A stretch of 64,000 nucleotides of DNA, from NCBI GenBank assembly GCA_910589415.1, contig OU342634.1, positions 40,912,723 to 40,976,722 of the forward strand, in the 5' to 3' direction. The stretch is from Malachius bipustulatus. Taxonomy: Eukaryota; Arthropoda; Insecta; Coleoptera; Melyridae. Position 1 is the first letter of the stretch. Every line of letters begins with the position of its first letter. The notes beneath the pieces were generated by a model. That model was not told the origin of the DNA. It saw only the letters and a list, made by a program, of their open reading frames with translations, and searched no databases. Both the position numbers and the translations under genes were made by a program. Below, one piece after another: positions 22,401-33,620 of the stretch.

Positions 22401-24144
22401 TAAAAGATATAAGCAAAATATTGAACAATAAATTTGGCAACGTTTAACACGATAACAGTTGGTTTTTGGTAATTTCGTCTAATTTCTAACAATGTAGGTA
22501 GTCAAAGGTATCAAAACCGTTGTTGCCAATTGCTTACTTTTTTCAGCTTCTTAGAAAAGAAAAAAAATCTTATTAAATTTTCCAAGCCAGTAATACATCT
22601 TAAGCCATTTTTTTAATTGATAACGATTAAAGTACCCTTTTTATATCTGTAAAATCATTTATTTTTTGCAAGTACTAAAAAACAAAGATAGTAAAATATT
22701 AACTTTGGCATTTTTTATCTCACCAAATTAAGGACCAAAATTTTTTAAATTATTTTTCCCGTACTCTACTGAGTGTCCCCTAACACTGTACTGAAGAGCT
22801 TATCCGTCATTTTCTTAACATCCTGTATACAAAAAAAAATATTTTCAATATTTAAAAAGATATGATGGAAATACGAAATCTCGATTTTTCAGGATATTCC
22901 AGGAAAATATTCCTTGACGGATTCAAGATAGCCACAAAAAGCGCGTCTTTTCTTGATTTTATCACATATCAATCGTTCCAGTAAAGGGTATAGGTCATCA
23001 TTCATTACCTGGGTGTCAAGAAATTACACCTACAAAGAAGAGAAGAGGCATACAAACCATTCCATTGCGATCCATTTCCTGAGTATTCAGAGACAACTAG
23101 CGCAGTAAGACCAGGATGTATCATTGTAGTGATGCAAATATTTATACTGAAGGAGATAACGGGAATCTTCACCTTCCAGAAGATACTCTTGATCTTAGCA
23201 AGGCTGATATTTTCGTTCTGATTAACTTCTGTCACGATACTTATTCTTTCTTTGTAGAATTTTGATGTTTTAGTGATGATTACATAAAGCAGGATGCTGA
23301 AGATGATATAACTGATAGCGAAACTGAAATAGATGACATCAGACATTTCGGGAGACGTTACCACCTCCAGAGAGAAGATTTGAATGATTGCTGATAGCAT
23401 ATTAGACGTCGCGTTTCCTGCTTCTATGAATCCGAGATACTTCGGAGGAAATTTTGCTGTTAATTCTAGTAACAGCATGTAGAGTAGATTGCTTGTTACT
23501 GAAAAATTATATTTCCTAAATCTTATTTTATCTACCCTCAGCACTGACCTGTCAAAATTCCTACAACTGAGAGTGAAGCGTAAAAGAAAGTCTCCTGCCC
23601 TGGAATAATTATTATAATTAATCATAATTACCTACCCACTATTATTGATCCACATACTTACAAGAATGTGTATCGACCTTAATCATGGCTACTGTGAAGG
23701 ATAAACCACCAAGAGCTGTTCCATATATTATGAATAATCTTTTATTGATTGAGATGTATTTTGAGATATAAATGAGGAGTGGAAAAATGATCCCCCCCAT
23801 TTGCTGTATGCTGCCTGACTTGGCGAAGAAGAATTTTTGGTAGTAGTTCTTATTCACATTGTCCGAAGAGCGGTCGCCTAGTTTATACATCCAATACTAC
23901 AAGAACTAACTGCTGTATTGTGTTTTTTTTTATGCAAAAATTTGATACTCACATTGTAAGCTGTCAGCATAAATGCTAGCGGAATCCAATTTACGCAGGC
24001 AGTCGCATAGATAAGGACATAACATGTGTAATACTTATCTACAACTGGTGAAGGTTCGTTGTTTGATTCTACATCAACATTTGATTGATTTATTCCATAA
24101 TTTTTAACATTATTAGAAACAGTATTTTTATTATTACTCGTCAT
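19422..24144 (-). CDS. Equilibrative nucleoside transporter paralogue A (complete)
   Basis: SLC29/ENT facilitative nucleoside transporter, a multi-helix membrane protein. Seven exons join into an uninterrupted 438-codon frame: 24144-23953, 23896-23662, 23599-23549, 23498-23058, 19927-19842, 19788-19592 and 19533-19422 (192, 235, 51, 441, 86, 197 and 112 nt). The 437-residue length is usual for ENTs. Landmarks: VDKYYTCYV before helix 1; YWMYKLG at exon 2; VDTHSWQ at the exon 2-3 joint; ELTAKFPPKYLGFIEAG in exon 4; GNGSQWN before exon 5; a RIGLIPLLMFCNAQPR segment in exon 6; CDSDKKYLG in exon 7. Two donors are weak (GTTTGT after exon 4, GTCTTA after exon 6); reading through the latter gives a short alternative C-terminus. 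The Asp of the family DxxGR motif is replaced by Ser and helix 1 lacks PWN, so substrate or mechanism may differ. Intron 4 (3.1 kb) is filled with repeats. Confidence 0.85.
20481..20984. repeat. E8: foldback repeat in intron 4 of ENT gene A
   Basis: Arms 20481-20642 and 20826-20984 are inverted copies, with GTTCTTGGCCGGTAGTGCAT and its complement at the ends and purine-rich blocks (GGGAGGGGGTG / CACCTCCC) inside. Overlapping frames at 20126-20882 are by-products of the inverted repeat. No TA-CAG termini are seen. Confidence 0.7.
21185..21560. repeat. Two-copy direct repeat (~255-bp spacing)
   Basis: Copies near 21185-21310 and 21440-21560 share TTTTGTGTT(T/G)AAACGATG, TCCCACA, CACTTTTGTA and TTTCCGCAG in the same order and orientation, separated by unrelated AT-rich sequence. 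Noncoding. Confidence 0.55.
21637..22956. repeat. Outer foldback repeat related to E15, split by E10
   Basis: The left arm (21637-21830: GAGAAAAGATGCGC, TCTGTGACCGTTCCTGAAAT) is matched in inverted form at 22840-22956. The same sequence appears in E15 at 37172-37864, so this is a second, more decayed member of that family. E10 has inserted between its centre and right arm. Confidence 0.55.
22301..22825. mobile_element. E10: TA-flanked inverted-repeat element
   Basis: The ends are TA|CAAGGTGTTAAGAAAATGACG and the complement ...CATCCTG|TA. Matching inner strings are AAGTACGGTAAAAATAATTT and the inverted copy near 22735-22765. The centre is AT-rich without a coding remnant. 525 bp long; same TA/CA.GGTG end type as E1, E2 and E7. 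Confidence 0.7.
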
Positions 24145-26437
24145 GATTTCCTCTTACGCTATTAGTTGAATTTATGACTAAGAGTAGAGTTGTAATGGAA
24201 AAATTACTATAGTGCTGTAAGGAAAACTATGATACAAATATTTATTACACGAATACAAGTCACAATTCACAAATCAATCAGAATCATATTTCCTTCACTA
24301 TTTTGTTTGAATATAAGTTTTGATTTTCTTTATGCCACCTCAGCTAATCACCATGAAATATTTATCGTAAGATTTTATTATTATATTATGCAGAGAGTTG
24401 ATTTTATTATGGGTACTCGAACGACGTAAGTAATTGAGGTTAAATAACGGAAAACTGATACTTTTTTGGGAAAATACCTATGAAACACTTTTCTAGGTAC
24501 TTAGAAAGACCTTTCAAAGAAGATCAAGATGGAGTAGAGAACATTAAAACTAAGGGAATTATGATGAAAAGAAGACGGGACTATTTTTTAAGAAAAAGTG
24601 AGAAATGAAACCTACTCCATTTTCACCAAAATTGAATTTTATAGTAATCCCTGTCGGATTTACATTATTTTAGTATAAGTAACGTGCTCAAACACTTTGA
24701 CCGGTTTAGAATGTTTTTTTTTAATGCGATTTACACAAAAAAAAATTCAAATCTTTCTAAAGTCTATTAGAACTATTAGTCATAATAGATCTAAAAAAAA
24801 ATCCAGAGCACAAAAATTTTTTTTTTCTAAAAATTTTGGTTTTATTTTTTATTTCCGTAGGATAAAAAACAACCGAGATATCTACGTTAGAAGTTTAAAT
24901 TTTATTGTGAGGATCATCTGACCTGAACCCGAAAAGAGGAGATATGGATGATCTTATAGCCCTTAATTACATACCTTCAAAATAATTTTTATAGTACGTT
25001 TCATCCAAAGTGGCCATGATGTTATTGATGACCTTCATACCATCCTTATTTACACAAAGCACATGCACCTACCTCTGAGCGTGTGATGATATGATTTGAG
25101 GTGGTAGGATCGAACCATGTAGTTTCTTGGAGGACATTTCGTTTTGTGCTACGTAAAATCGATGTGCTTTTGTGCATAGTATTTTGTGACATTAGTTAGT
25201 GAAGTGTTAGGTAAATACCTACCTAGACAATTCAAAGTAATGGTGGAGTTTCAATAGCTTACTTTGAGCAAGAACGTGACTTTGTAGGAGCAATGCTACC
25301 TTTTACTACTGCAAAAGAGGTAAATACTTCATTATTAATCTTTAAAAATTAATTTTCAGTTCAGTTATCAAAATTTATTCTAACTTTCGTCAGCATGTTG
25401 CATCTACTCTAAAATAATTTCGAAAAGCGTCGCCCATGTTAAATTAGTTCCGAAGATTATGCTGAACAACATGATCCAGTCCAAAAAGAAACTTTCCAGC
25501 AGAAAAGCTGTTATCGATGTAGCCGAAAGCGCAAAAAGTGAAATGCATAATATTATAAGAGATGTACGAACAACGTACCTAAGTGGAAGCTCACGTCTGC
25601 CAGACCTTCGTTTTTTTTTTACAGAAGCTGAAAGTTTCTTTACGTGTGTCTTCAACACAGGTCTTAGAACGTTGCAACGACTAAGAAGTTTGGATTATCG
25701 TGGCTTTGGTAGCTGTAGGTGTACCAATAAAACCACTCTTCAAAATCGTGAATGTATAAAGGATATTTTTTTCAACTTAAAGGGCATGACGGAAATGCAA
25801 AAATAGGCAAAAAATTTTCTGTAGGCATAAGTCGGTGGATGAGCTTTAGTTGTCGAGATACAGGGTGTTAAAGCCCTTTGAATAATTTAATGTTTTTTCA
25901 AAATCTACAAACTGGCTGGTCAGAGAAACTCGGAATTTTTGACAATTGTTGTACTAGTTGAAGTTCATGATTTGATACCCCCAACAAAACATTATTTAAT
26001 CCAGTGACGGAGCAATCCAAAATTTATACGCCACTAACTGTAATAATGAAAATGTGACATTTTTGATAGATACATCGTGTTATTTAGAGAAGAAAGGTCA
26101 CCTTAATTTTTATTAGTAGGTACTTCCAGGAATAATTATCCAGAGATCATTTTTGTGATCGCTATTGAAGCGTATTGCATTACAAAAAAACTTGCATGGG
26201 TGTCTACATTATTTAATATCTTGAAGACAGAGCAAGATGTCCTACGGCAAAAACAAAAGATACATTTTCTCCTATAAACAACACGAGGTATCTCTCAAAA
26301 ATGTCACATTTCCATTAGTCAGTGGCGTATAAATTATTAAAAAAAAAAGATAACGACATGAACAGATCTCCGCCACTGTATTAAATAAGTTTTCATTTGA
26401 AACGAATTATTGGCAGATAGACACGTTGGGTGCCACT
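24145..26437. other. Noncoding stretch upstream of ENT gene A
   Basis: The part next to 24144 is the 5' flank of gene A. Overlapping opposite-strand frames at 25404-25658 and 25459-25806 show no recognisable domain. From 25862 (CAGGGTGTTAAAGCCC after TA) to about 26415 there is a diverged foldback: 25973-26110 is inverted at 26270-26400 (shared AATGTGACATTTTTGA and CCAGTG.CGGAG). Its right end appears cut where the LTR at 26438 begins. Confidence 0.45.
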
Positions 26438-27253
26438 TGAAACGAACTATTTAACCCCTAGAGGGGAAAAATAGTCGCTGAGAGTGTGAGACAAGAAAAA
26501 CAAGGGTCGTAGGTTGAGTCGCTAGTCCAAGAGGGTCAACAATAACAAGCAGGTCAGCAGAACAACATGTACTCTTTATTAAAATAAATCACAGTTATTA
26601 TCACAAAATATTAACTTGAGCACGGTTAACAACAATAAGGAACAAGAGCGTGTAGAATCTGAATGAACTGATCGGTTAAAATTTGGTAGGCAAAGGCACT
26701 TAGCTTCGTAGGGTCTTCGGAGCGAGGGTGAAAGTTTAGCTGGTGGTAAACTTGGTTTCAGGTACAACCCATGTGCTGCCTTCTTGTTAGAAGAAGAACC
26801 TTGCTTCCAGGAAAGAGTTGGTTCCGGGAGTAAAAGTTGCCACCCAGGGAAAATCAATCCGTAGGGAAAAGAATGCCACCAGGGAAAAAAATGCCTCCAG
26901 GGAAAAGAATGCCTCAATGCCTCCAGGGAAAAATTGACTCCAGGGAAAAAGCAAGCCAAAAACGTGAGGGATGGTTATAATAATTTAAGTGAAAGTTCAC
27001 AACGCCATTTCGCTAAAAATTCCCTGTGTTTGCGGAAACGACCTTCCTCTAGCGAATTCCAGGAGAGAAAAGAAGGTGAAAACGCGTTAACCTGCGTCCG
27101 GGTTGGAACTCGGCAATCGATGTTACGAAACTCGAGGCCGCCAGCCGGCAGTTTACGTCGCACTAAAACCCACCATCACTCACTCACTGCGCGCGCCCGC
27201 CGTTGTCTCCGCGTCGCCGGCATTTAGCCGGTACGTACAAAATGTACGTTACA
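26438..27253 (-). mobile_element. Ty3/gypsy-like LTR with primer-binding site, minus strand
   Basis: Read on the minus strand, the segment begins TGTAACGTAC (27253) and ends with ...TTTCA (26438). It carries an AATAAA before its 3' third and is followed after AG by TGGCACCCAACGTG (26435-26422), which resembles the tRNA primer-binding site of insect Ty3/gypsy elements (TGGCRCCCAACGTGG). It is GC- and CpG-richer than its surroundings. No gag-pol follows, so this is a truncated element: one LTR plus a few bases of leader. Target duplication cannot be tested because the other end is missing. Frames at 26579-27227 on both strands are incidental. Confidence 0.55.
26845..26960. repeat. Short tandem repeat inside the LTR
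   Basis: Imperfect units of about 19 bp containing CAGGGAAAA(A/G)AATGCC repeat five to six times. The translation of this repeat gives the odd F/P/W-rich frame on the minus strand, which should not be taken for a gene. Confidence 0.75.
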
Positions 27254-27284
27254 CATTGTATCACATCATGTATAACTAGGTAAA

Positions 27285-28085
27285 TCTACTCGGAATTGGG
27301 AGGTCCTTCCAGGATCTTAAAAACGACCCGGGGCTGTCTGCAGGGATGGATCCTGTCTCCTCTGCTGTGGACTGTCCTGGTCGACAACCTTTTCAGAACG
27401 CTGACCAATGAGGGGCTCTGCTCCCTTGGATACTATGTAGTAGTCGTGGTGAGGGGCAAGTTCCTAGACACGGTCTCGGAGAGGGTGCAATCAGCACTAA
27501 ACAAGGTTAACCACTGGTGCGTTGAGGAACGACTCTCCATCAACCCGTCCAAAACCATAGTGGTTCCCTTTACCTAAAAGACAAATCTGGTCGGACTACA
27601 TCGACTGTCACTAAATGGGGAGGAGATTCCATACGCAACAGATGCGAAGTATCTGGGAGTAATATTCGACCAGAGACTTACATGGAGCCAACACCTTACT
27701 AGAACGGCCCAGAGAGCTGCCATAAGCCAAGGCAGATGCATAAGACTATGTGGAAAAAGTTGGGGATTGAACCCTAAAATGACCCAGTGGCTATGGGTAC
27801 CCTCAGGTCGTAAGACCGATGATAACCAACGGGTCAGTGGTATGATGGACGAAAACTACGCAGAGGACTACATTGAGGACAACCCCAATGCAGCACTTGA
27901 GTTTTACTAAATATATGTATGTACACGGTACAGCGAAGCAGACAATCTGCAGAATCATGACATGACAACCACCGGTTATATCGAGGCATGGATCTACTCA
28001 ACACGAACCGAGAGAGTCCATCCAGGCAGATTGGTATGCCTAGGGACATACCACCTCAATTCTATGTTCAAAGCTATGTTCAAAG
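27285..28085 (+). pseudogene. Non-LTR retrotransposon (R1/jockey-type) reverse transcriptase fragment
   Basis: The first open part (27296-27577) shows RGCLQGWILSPLLW (family RGCPQGxxLSPLLW), then RGKFLDTVSERVQSALN and LSINPSKTIVVPFT. After a stop, 27590-27795 continues LNGEEIPYATDAKYLGVIFD, then QRLTWSQHL and SWGLNPKMTQWLW. Frame changes then lead to RPMITNGSVVWW. These are RT palm and thumb motifs of jockey/R1-superclade LINEs. The catalytic YADD is replaced by a Tyr-Tyr-Val run (GYYVVVVVRG), so the active-site acidic pair is gone. The N-terminal endonuclease is absent: 5'-truncated and dead. Confidence 0.8.
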
Positions 28086-28318
28086 CATGAGCTTGTAACC
28101 TTTGTTTCAGAAAACACTGATATATTTTTTTCACCGTTGTAAGAAAAGTAACTCGTACATACTACGTCCTGAAAAGGCCGCACAAATGATAGAGTTTCAA
28201 ATAAGTACATCTGAATTACAAATTTGCATGCAATTTCGGGATGCGACACAACGTCGTTTCTCTGTAACAAAAGCAAGAATGCATATCTATTCTAAGGAAG
28301 AAACATCAAATTTTTAAA

Positions 28319-28763
28319 GCACTTACTTTATTTTATGGCAAAGATGCTTTAAAACTAGAAATTAAATGAACTTCGCTGCTTTATGTATCATAGAATCTCT
28401 TCAAGGCAGGTACTATCCGGTCAGTTAAATTTAGCCACGCTGCTTCCCACAAAAAAAGCAAGCAGCAGAACATCTACTTACAGTTTATTATTAGGTAAAT
28501 TAATAAAATGTTTAAAAATTAAAAACTTGATTTGAATTTTGGTATTTTTATAAGGTTCATGAATGTCTCGGTTACTATTCGCACGGATCCTGCAGCATGT
28601 GGTTGGATAAAAAGCGACAATGGTGACCTAATTCCAAACAAACCAATATAAGAAATAGCACCCCCCGATTTACTAAACCAAATTTTTTGTAACTGCAAAG
28701 AGAGTGTTTGTGAACGAAATTGTTCATGTAAAAAGTTGGGCATTAAGTTTTCCCCAAAGTGTG
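28319..28763 (+). pseudogene. Decayed transposon protein with a CXC (cysteine-rich) motif
   Basis: A single frame, broken by several stops, reads ALTLFYGKDALKLEIK, later AASHKKSKQQNIYLQ, then ACGWIKSDNGDLIPNKPI, a stop, and APPDLLNQIFCNCKES followed by VCERNCSCKKLGIKFSPKCE. The order matches proteins common in arthropod transposon landscapes: an LYG helix, a PTSAAAK.HS.RVYLQ segment, a GW....G.L.P linker, then APP.LL..I.C.C....C....C.C.K.G..CS..C with the tesmin/TSO1-like CXC spacing. One Cys is replaced by Phe. The biochemical role of this family is unknown to me. Upstream, 28102-28317 may belong to the same protein. Confidence 0.55.
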
Positions 28764-30334
28764 AGTAGAAGAAGAGAAAATTACTAACTTTTTATTTTAA
28801 AAACTTTTTTGTTTTTAAAACGCCCTTTTGTCTAAAAGTTAAGTAACTTTTTTGTTTTTTGGGTTATAAAAAATATATTTCACAAAAATATGCGTCTTTT
28901 TAAACTGTATAAATAAATTCCCCACATAATTTTTTGAAGATGCATTAGTGAAAATGTTATTAAGAAAAATAAAAAAAAATTTAAAAAAATGACGGACATT
29001 TTTTTTACATTGGTCATAGTGGGACTGAATGGGACTTTCATTATGTTTAGTAGGATCCTTTTTCATACCTACATAATAATAAAAAATAGCTTGTCGCTAA
29101 TTTGTTCTACCTCGAACTCCATATTTCTAGTTTTCATAAGTTTTTAAAAATGTTTAAAAAAATTACACTATTAAATAGCGAAATTCATAAAATTTATAAT
29201 TTAAATTTAAGTAGTTCAATTTTAGTGTATTTTTTAACAAAAAATACACTATTGAGGACGACATCACTTTTCGAAAATCACCCAAACTCATCAAATGTCC
29301 ATCGATCATGACCCCCAGATCACGAAAAAGTAGTTTTCCAAAATTCACCTGCCCACGATATATATATATAGACATATTAAGAGCCCATACGAAGCCTAAA
29401 ATGCTATGTTCAGTTGAGTATTCGAAGCCTGGACCTACCATGTGAAGCCCGACTTCGGGCTTCGAAAATTTTAACGTGTATAAACGTCGTACAGCATGGC
29501 CATCTATCGGTGGAAACGTTGGATAAATTTTGCCCAGGGCATCACTTTGACACCGGGGTACCCTAAAACATACGCGACATAGTTCAACGAAACGTTCTAC
29601 AGAGGGAGCGGCGCACGTTAGTATATAATTGTGTATATGTCGAGCATTTTTCGAAGCCTGTAGACGCACAGCCGATTATTCGAGTCCCGGTAAAATTGGC
29701 AACGGTGCATTGAGTGATGATATGTTTACATCAATTCATAAGCATCACGAGCTCTTCAATCTCCTCTCCAGTAAAATAATTTAACCCGAGAGCAACTGTG
29801 TTTTCTACAGTCGCCAGCGCAAGCATTGCGAGCTGTGTTTCGTATAATAACCGCATAATAGCCAATCAACCATTCTTGGATCACCTCATAAATTCTTGGT
29901 ATTTTAACAATTTTAGCACAGAACTTTTAAACTAAAATTCCTACGTATGCATAAGCCAACATTATTTTCAGCTATAGGTATAGGTACAGGTGTCCCATTT
30001 TTACCCGGTTAATTTTTTGAAATAGAACAACGTATTTTTTTACATTATCATGTTCAGATTTTCTGACTGTATTTTTGCATTATAGCAATTTATTTAAAAG
30101 AAATATACCTTGCGACCTTGCTTTTTAAAACTAAAAGATGAAACTTGCGATGGTGGTAGTCAATCAAAGACCATCTTAATGTTTGAAAGTTGCGATTTTA
30201 TGTTCACAAAAAAAACTTGGTAACTTTTAAAGTAGAGTTTATACAAAGTCAATTGAAACGACAAAAAACTAAGAAGCGCGGCTGATAATTCATAGTTCAT
30301 TGATGAAATATATGCGGCGGTAAAACAAATTTAA
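28764..30334. other. Repeat-derived noncoding stretch
   Basis: About 29265-29360 is the second copy of the dispersed repeat at 4493-4610. The 168-codon minus frame at 29163-29669 crosses this repeat and a GC-richer block (29400-29690), and shows no family motif; I treat it as accidental. Nothing else is recognised. Confidence 0.4.
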
Positions 30335-31790
30335 TAGCTATTTATGATATTAATGTTAGAAGTGAAGTTTTATTTTGTTAGTGAAAAGGTTATAAAAAGA
30401 ATATGAAAAAATCTTACTATGTACCTATATAATTTTGTCTGATTTCATCATGAGAAAATGTAGTTTAAAAAGAGAATGTAAGTACAGAAAAAGTAGATAG
30501 AATTACTTTTAACACGAGTGTTGTAATGTACTTTTAACACTAGTGTTAAAATTCGCTCCGCTACGCTTCGCTCATTTCACAAATTCACGAATAAAATAAA
30601 ATCACTTTTAAGACGAATATCATACAATGGTTTTTGTAAAACTGCTCTATTTTGATAATAAAATTGATGAATTTAGAATGACACTCAACTTCAAATTGCA
30701 TTTTAAAATATTACAGATAAGTACAAGTAGTGTACTATGCAATAGCAACCGTTGCTGACGCTATGGTTACTAACAAATGCGTGCATACAAATAAAAGAGA
30801 TGTCATAATAATTATTATTATTTGCAATTTCTGAACAATTATTATTGTCTTGAATTCTTGACTAGGTACTTATTTTTTATTAATATGTTTGCCAGTAATA
30901 AAAAGAATATGAAAAAATCTTATTACTTATTACCTATAATTTTGTCTGATTTCGTCATGAGAAAATGTAGTTTAAAAAGAGAATGTAAGTAAGTACAGAT
31001 AAAGTAGATAGAATTACTTTTAACACGAGTGTTGTAATGTATTTTTAACACTGTTACAAATTTTTTTAACCCGCTTCCATGGGCTTCAATGGCACAAAAA
31101 AATGTTTTTGTGCAACTGCCATTAAAAGACACATACATCACTTTTAACGACAGCTGACAGTGTTAAAAGTGATTGTTTAAATGGAAGCGTGTTAAAAGTA
31201 CTTTTAACACTAGTGTTAAAAGTACATTACAACACTCGTGTTAAAAGTAATTCTATCTACTTTTTCTGTACTTACATTCTCTTTTTAAACTACATTTTCT
31301 CATGATGAAATCAGACAAAATTATATAGGTACATAGTAAGATTTTTTCATATTCTTTTTATTACTGGAAAACATATTAATAAAAAAATAAGTACCTAGTC
31401 AAGAATTCAAGACAATAATAATTGTTCAGAAATTGCAATCAATAATAATTATTATTATGGCATCTCTTTTATTTGTATGCACGCATTTTTTTGTTAGTAA
31501 CCATAGCGTCGGCAACGGTTTCTATGCATAGTACACTACTTGTACTTATCTGTAATATTTTAAAATGCAATTTGAAGTTGTGTCATTCTAAATTCATCTA
31601 TTTTATTATCAAAATAGAGCAGTTTTACAAAAACCATTGTATGATATTCGTCTTAAAAGTGATTTTATTATATGTTCGTGAATTTGTAAAATTCGCTCCG
31701 CTACGCTTCGCTCATTTCACAAACCTTTTCACTCACAAAATAAAACTTCACTTTTAACACCAATATCATAAATAGCTATTTTAATAAATT
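30335..31790. repeat. E11: 1.45-kb complex palindrome with internal direct copy
   Basis: The left arm (30335-30900) and right arm (31190-31790) are inverted copies sharing AGAAAATGTAGTTTAAAAAG, TAGATAGAATTACTTTTAAC and ACAATGGTTTTTGTAAAACT. A third copy of the inner part sits at 30895-31060. A perfect 20-nt palindrome (TTTTAACACTAGTGTTAAAA) lies at 30532-30551 and 31202-31221. The string CGCTCCGCTACGCTTCGCTC occurs at 30554 and 31694 in the same orientation, although the surrounding arms are inverted. The frame 31473-31757 is within the arm. Confidence 0.7.
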
Positions 31791-33620
31791 TCCTACCTGA
31801 TATTAAAGTTTATTGGGAAATAACGCGTCAAACGAAAAATTTCAATTCGTGGTCACTTTTTTATTATCCATTTTTGGAAAAAAAGTTATTCTCCATAAAA
31901 AGGTGTGCTTGGTCTGAAACCTAAAATGGAATAGTCTGCCATAAAATTTTTGCAATCGTATACGAGCTTTGTCCTAAAACACGAATAGTACCAAAGAGTA
32001 AAATAGTTATTTTATTATTTATTTATATTTATTGTTATAAGTAAAATGTTTTATTTTCAAAGTCAACTTTTGTTTTTCTTATGGCCGCCATATTGTTTTT
32101 CATGCCATTCGCTATAGAAAAAATCTCGGAACCCAAAAATTGATCACATTGCAAATAAATTCGAAAAAATGTAATCTTCTTTATTAAAAATAACGTAATA
32201 AAATTTTACCGAATGTCAAAAAGTGCATTTTTTAAGTATTTCCATAGGTAATAATATGTAAAAAATTACACCCTATATTAACTTTCGTCTCTGTCAAGTC
32301 AGAATCTGCTATGTAGAATTCCAGAGTGTTTTCGTAATATATTGGTTTCGTTTTGTTGATTTTAACAAGCCCTAGATCACCGTAAAATTTTATATTTATT
32401 GAATTAATTGAAGCAAAGGTAGTTTTCGCCTTATAAAAATTAGTTATTGATTATTTAATCAGAAATTCTGCTATGTGGAATCAACCTCCTCTTAAATTTT
32501 CATTTTCCACATAGCAGATCTTGACTTGACAGCGACGTTATGTTGTACCTACCCATTGTAACTTAGAAGTCGTTTTAAATTTTCAATACCTACATGCATG
32601 TCATGTACTTTACGATACAACATGTCAAAAAAACGGTCCTCTTTAAATTTTAATATTTCGTTCTCATTTGAATTAATAAACTTTAATAAAGGAGTCAGAA
32701 TAAACAAGGTGAGTTAAAATTATTAATTAAATTATTAAATTTTTTTGTTTATTAATTTGTGGTTTCTTACTTTGTGCATGGTACCTACCTTATTAAAAAG
32801 ATTTAGCTGAAATAAGATCTCGATTTTTGTTTTTTTATCACGATATTTCAGCAGCATCCTATTATTATCCTATTTTTTTTCAGATTCTCAATACTTCTCA
32901 ATATTTAAAATTGTCCACATTTTTTGAAATTTAACAGACCTTGTTTTTTTTTACTATTTCCGATGTCCACGTAGCGAGTCACGAATACCCAGTTAATGAA
33001 CCTCGTATAATTAAATTGAATAAAGTCCGGTTTTTCCAACTAGTGGAGCGAAATGGGAAAGAAAATGTGTTGTTTTATTTTTGCGTAAAACCAGCTACCA
33101 CTATGTATCATGTTTAGACTACTCCTAACATGAAATGTACATTTACGACTTTTTTTGCAGGACAGGACTTTTAGAATTACGAAAAATTCAAAAATTGATG
33201 ATTCAGAAAAATTGCATTTTAAAAGTTTTAAATATTTGAAACTACTCAACTAGTTCGACGAAATCGACAAAATTTTTCATTTAAATTAAAGCGCTTCTGT
33301 TGGCGGTAAACTTGTTTAGGATTTTTATATTTGATTGTGAAATCAAAAGGTAATTGAAAATTTCCACAAAATTGTATCGATATTTTTTGAGTAAGTTAAA
33401 AAAAATAAAAGTTCAGCCCTGTGAAAAATCAATCCAACTAAACTGATTTCAATCAACAATCAGAGAAAAACAGTTCCAATACAAAAGGTTACCTAGGAAA
33501 CAAAATCAAAATAACAGGAAATAAACGAAAATAACTTAAGTAATGTTTAGGTAGGTACTCGTAAGTTAAATGAAAAAACAAAGTTACAAAATACAGTTAC
33601 TATTAAATAGGTGCATGCAG
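31791..33620. other. AT-rich stretch with decayed repeats
   Basis: Contains part of the CTTATGGCCGCCATATTG repeat family (32078-32100) and a diverged foldback at about 32285-32545 (GTCAAGTCAGAATCTGCTATG against CATAGCAGATCTTGACTTGAC). No gene is recognised; the frame at 33040-33249 has no motif. Confidence 0.45.

Noticed and set aside
25404..25806. Opposed 84- and 115-codon frames, one with hydrophobic stretches
   Set aside because: Considered a receptor or membrane fragment, but no family pattern, splice context or codon support on either strand.
26579..27227. 126-codon minus frame rich in Phe/Pro/Trp and a 97-codon plus frame
   Set aside because: The minus frame is created by the ~19-bp tandem repeat and both lie inside the LTR.
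29163..29669. 168-codon minus-strand open frame
   Set aside because: It crosses the dispersed repeat also present at 4.5 kb and a compositional boundary, with no recognisable domain; likely accidental.
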